DNA of 6,316 bases from an uncultured Collinsella sp. (GTDB lineage: Bacteria; Actinomycetota; Coriobacteriia; Coriobacteriales; Coriobacteriaceae): assembly GCA_900544725.1 (NCBI GenBank), contig UQWK01000076.1:1-6316 (forward strand). Direction: 5' to 3'. Position 1 is the first letter of the stretch. Each line of letters opens with the position of its first letter. A program made the translations under genes and the position numbers. The notes under the pieces are model-generated. The model was not told the origin of the DNA and ran no database searches. It saw nothing but the letters and a program-made list of their open reading frames with translations. Shown in pieces: positions 6,265-6,316 of this stretch.

Positions 6265-6316
6265 ACGTTCCTTTTAATATGAGCAGGACATTGTCAAGAG
6301 GCAAAATCGGGCCTGG
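6260..6316 (+). repeat. Partial GGGGAC motif and unassigned right edge
   Basis: TGGGGACGTTCC (6260-6271) followed by TTTTAAT looks like a half copy of the hairpin motif: it has the loop start but no pairing arms. From about 6278 to the end I see no gene or site. A minus-strand TTGACA at 6295-6290 matches a -35 box exactly, but there is no -10 box at 16-18 bp. Confidence 0.4.

Noticed and set aside
6290..6295. Minus-strand promoter with a perfect TTGACA
   Set aside because: No -10 box lies at 16-18 bp; the nearest AT-rich match, TATTAA, is only 12 bp away.

Overview
The window looks like a piece of a GC-rich actinobacterial chromosome. The protein style, codon use and intergenic GGGGAC repeats suggest a Coriobacteriia gut anaerobe close to Collinsella. 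That placement is inference, because there is no marker gene here.

Layout from left to right. Bases 1-155 hold a weakly supported gene tail and a promoter packed with inverted repeats. This promoter serves a plus-strand gene (156-1121) for a membrane-anchored alpha/beta hydrolase. A perfect 17-bp hairpin with A and T tracts (1168-1206) closes that gene and also the convergent minus-strand gene at 1254-2459, a DUF362-type protein with two 4Fe-4S clusters. Bases 2460-2662 hold the start region of the DUF362 gene and a cluster of hairpin repeats. Bases 2663-6063, minus strand, form a two-gene ABC transporter operon: a LolD/MacB-type ATPase (6063-5338), then an unusually large duplicated FtsX-type permease (5329-2663) with a predicted extracytoplasmic coiled coil. 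The permease ribosome binding site overlaps the ATPase stop codon. Bases 6064-6316 hold the operon leader and a second cluster of the same hairpin repeats.

The ATPase and permease should form one machine of the type VII (mechanotransmission) class, moving or pulling on an envelope substrate that the sequence does not identify. The DUF362 gene reads in the same direction downstream, but 203 bp with its own ribosome binding site and the repeats separate it, so it is probably a separate unit. The hydrolase is a single-gene unit.

The most unusual content is the repeat family. Short hairpins keep a nearly constant 13-nt loop beginning GGGGAC while their stems vary in length and sequence and stay perfectly paired. 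Two clusters of them bracket the ABC operon, and one 30-bp copy is identical in both clusters. They resemble REP-type palindromes mobilised by IS200-like Y1 transposases (RAYTs), but no transposase is in the window.
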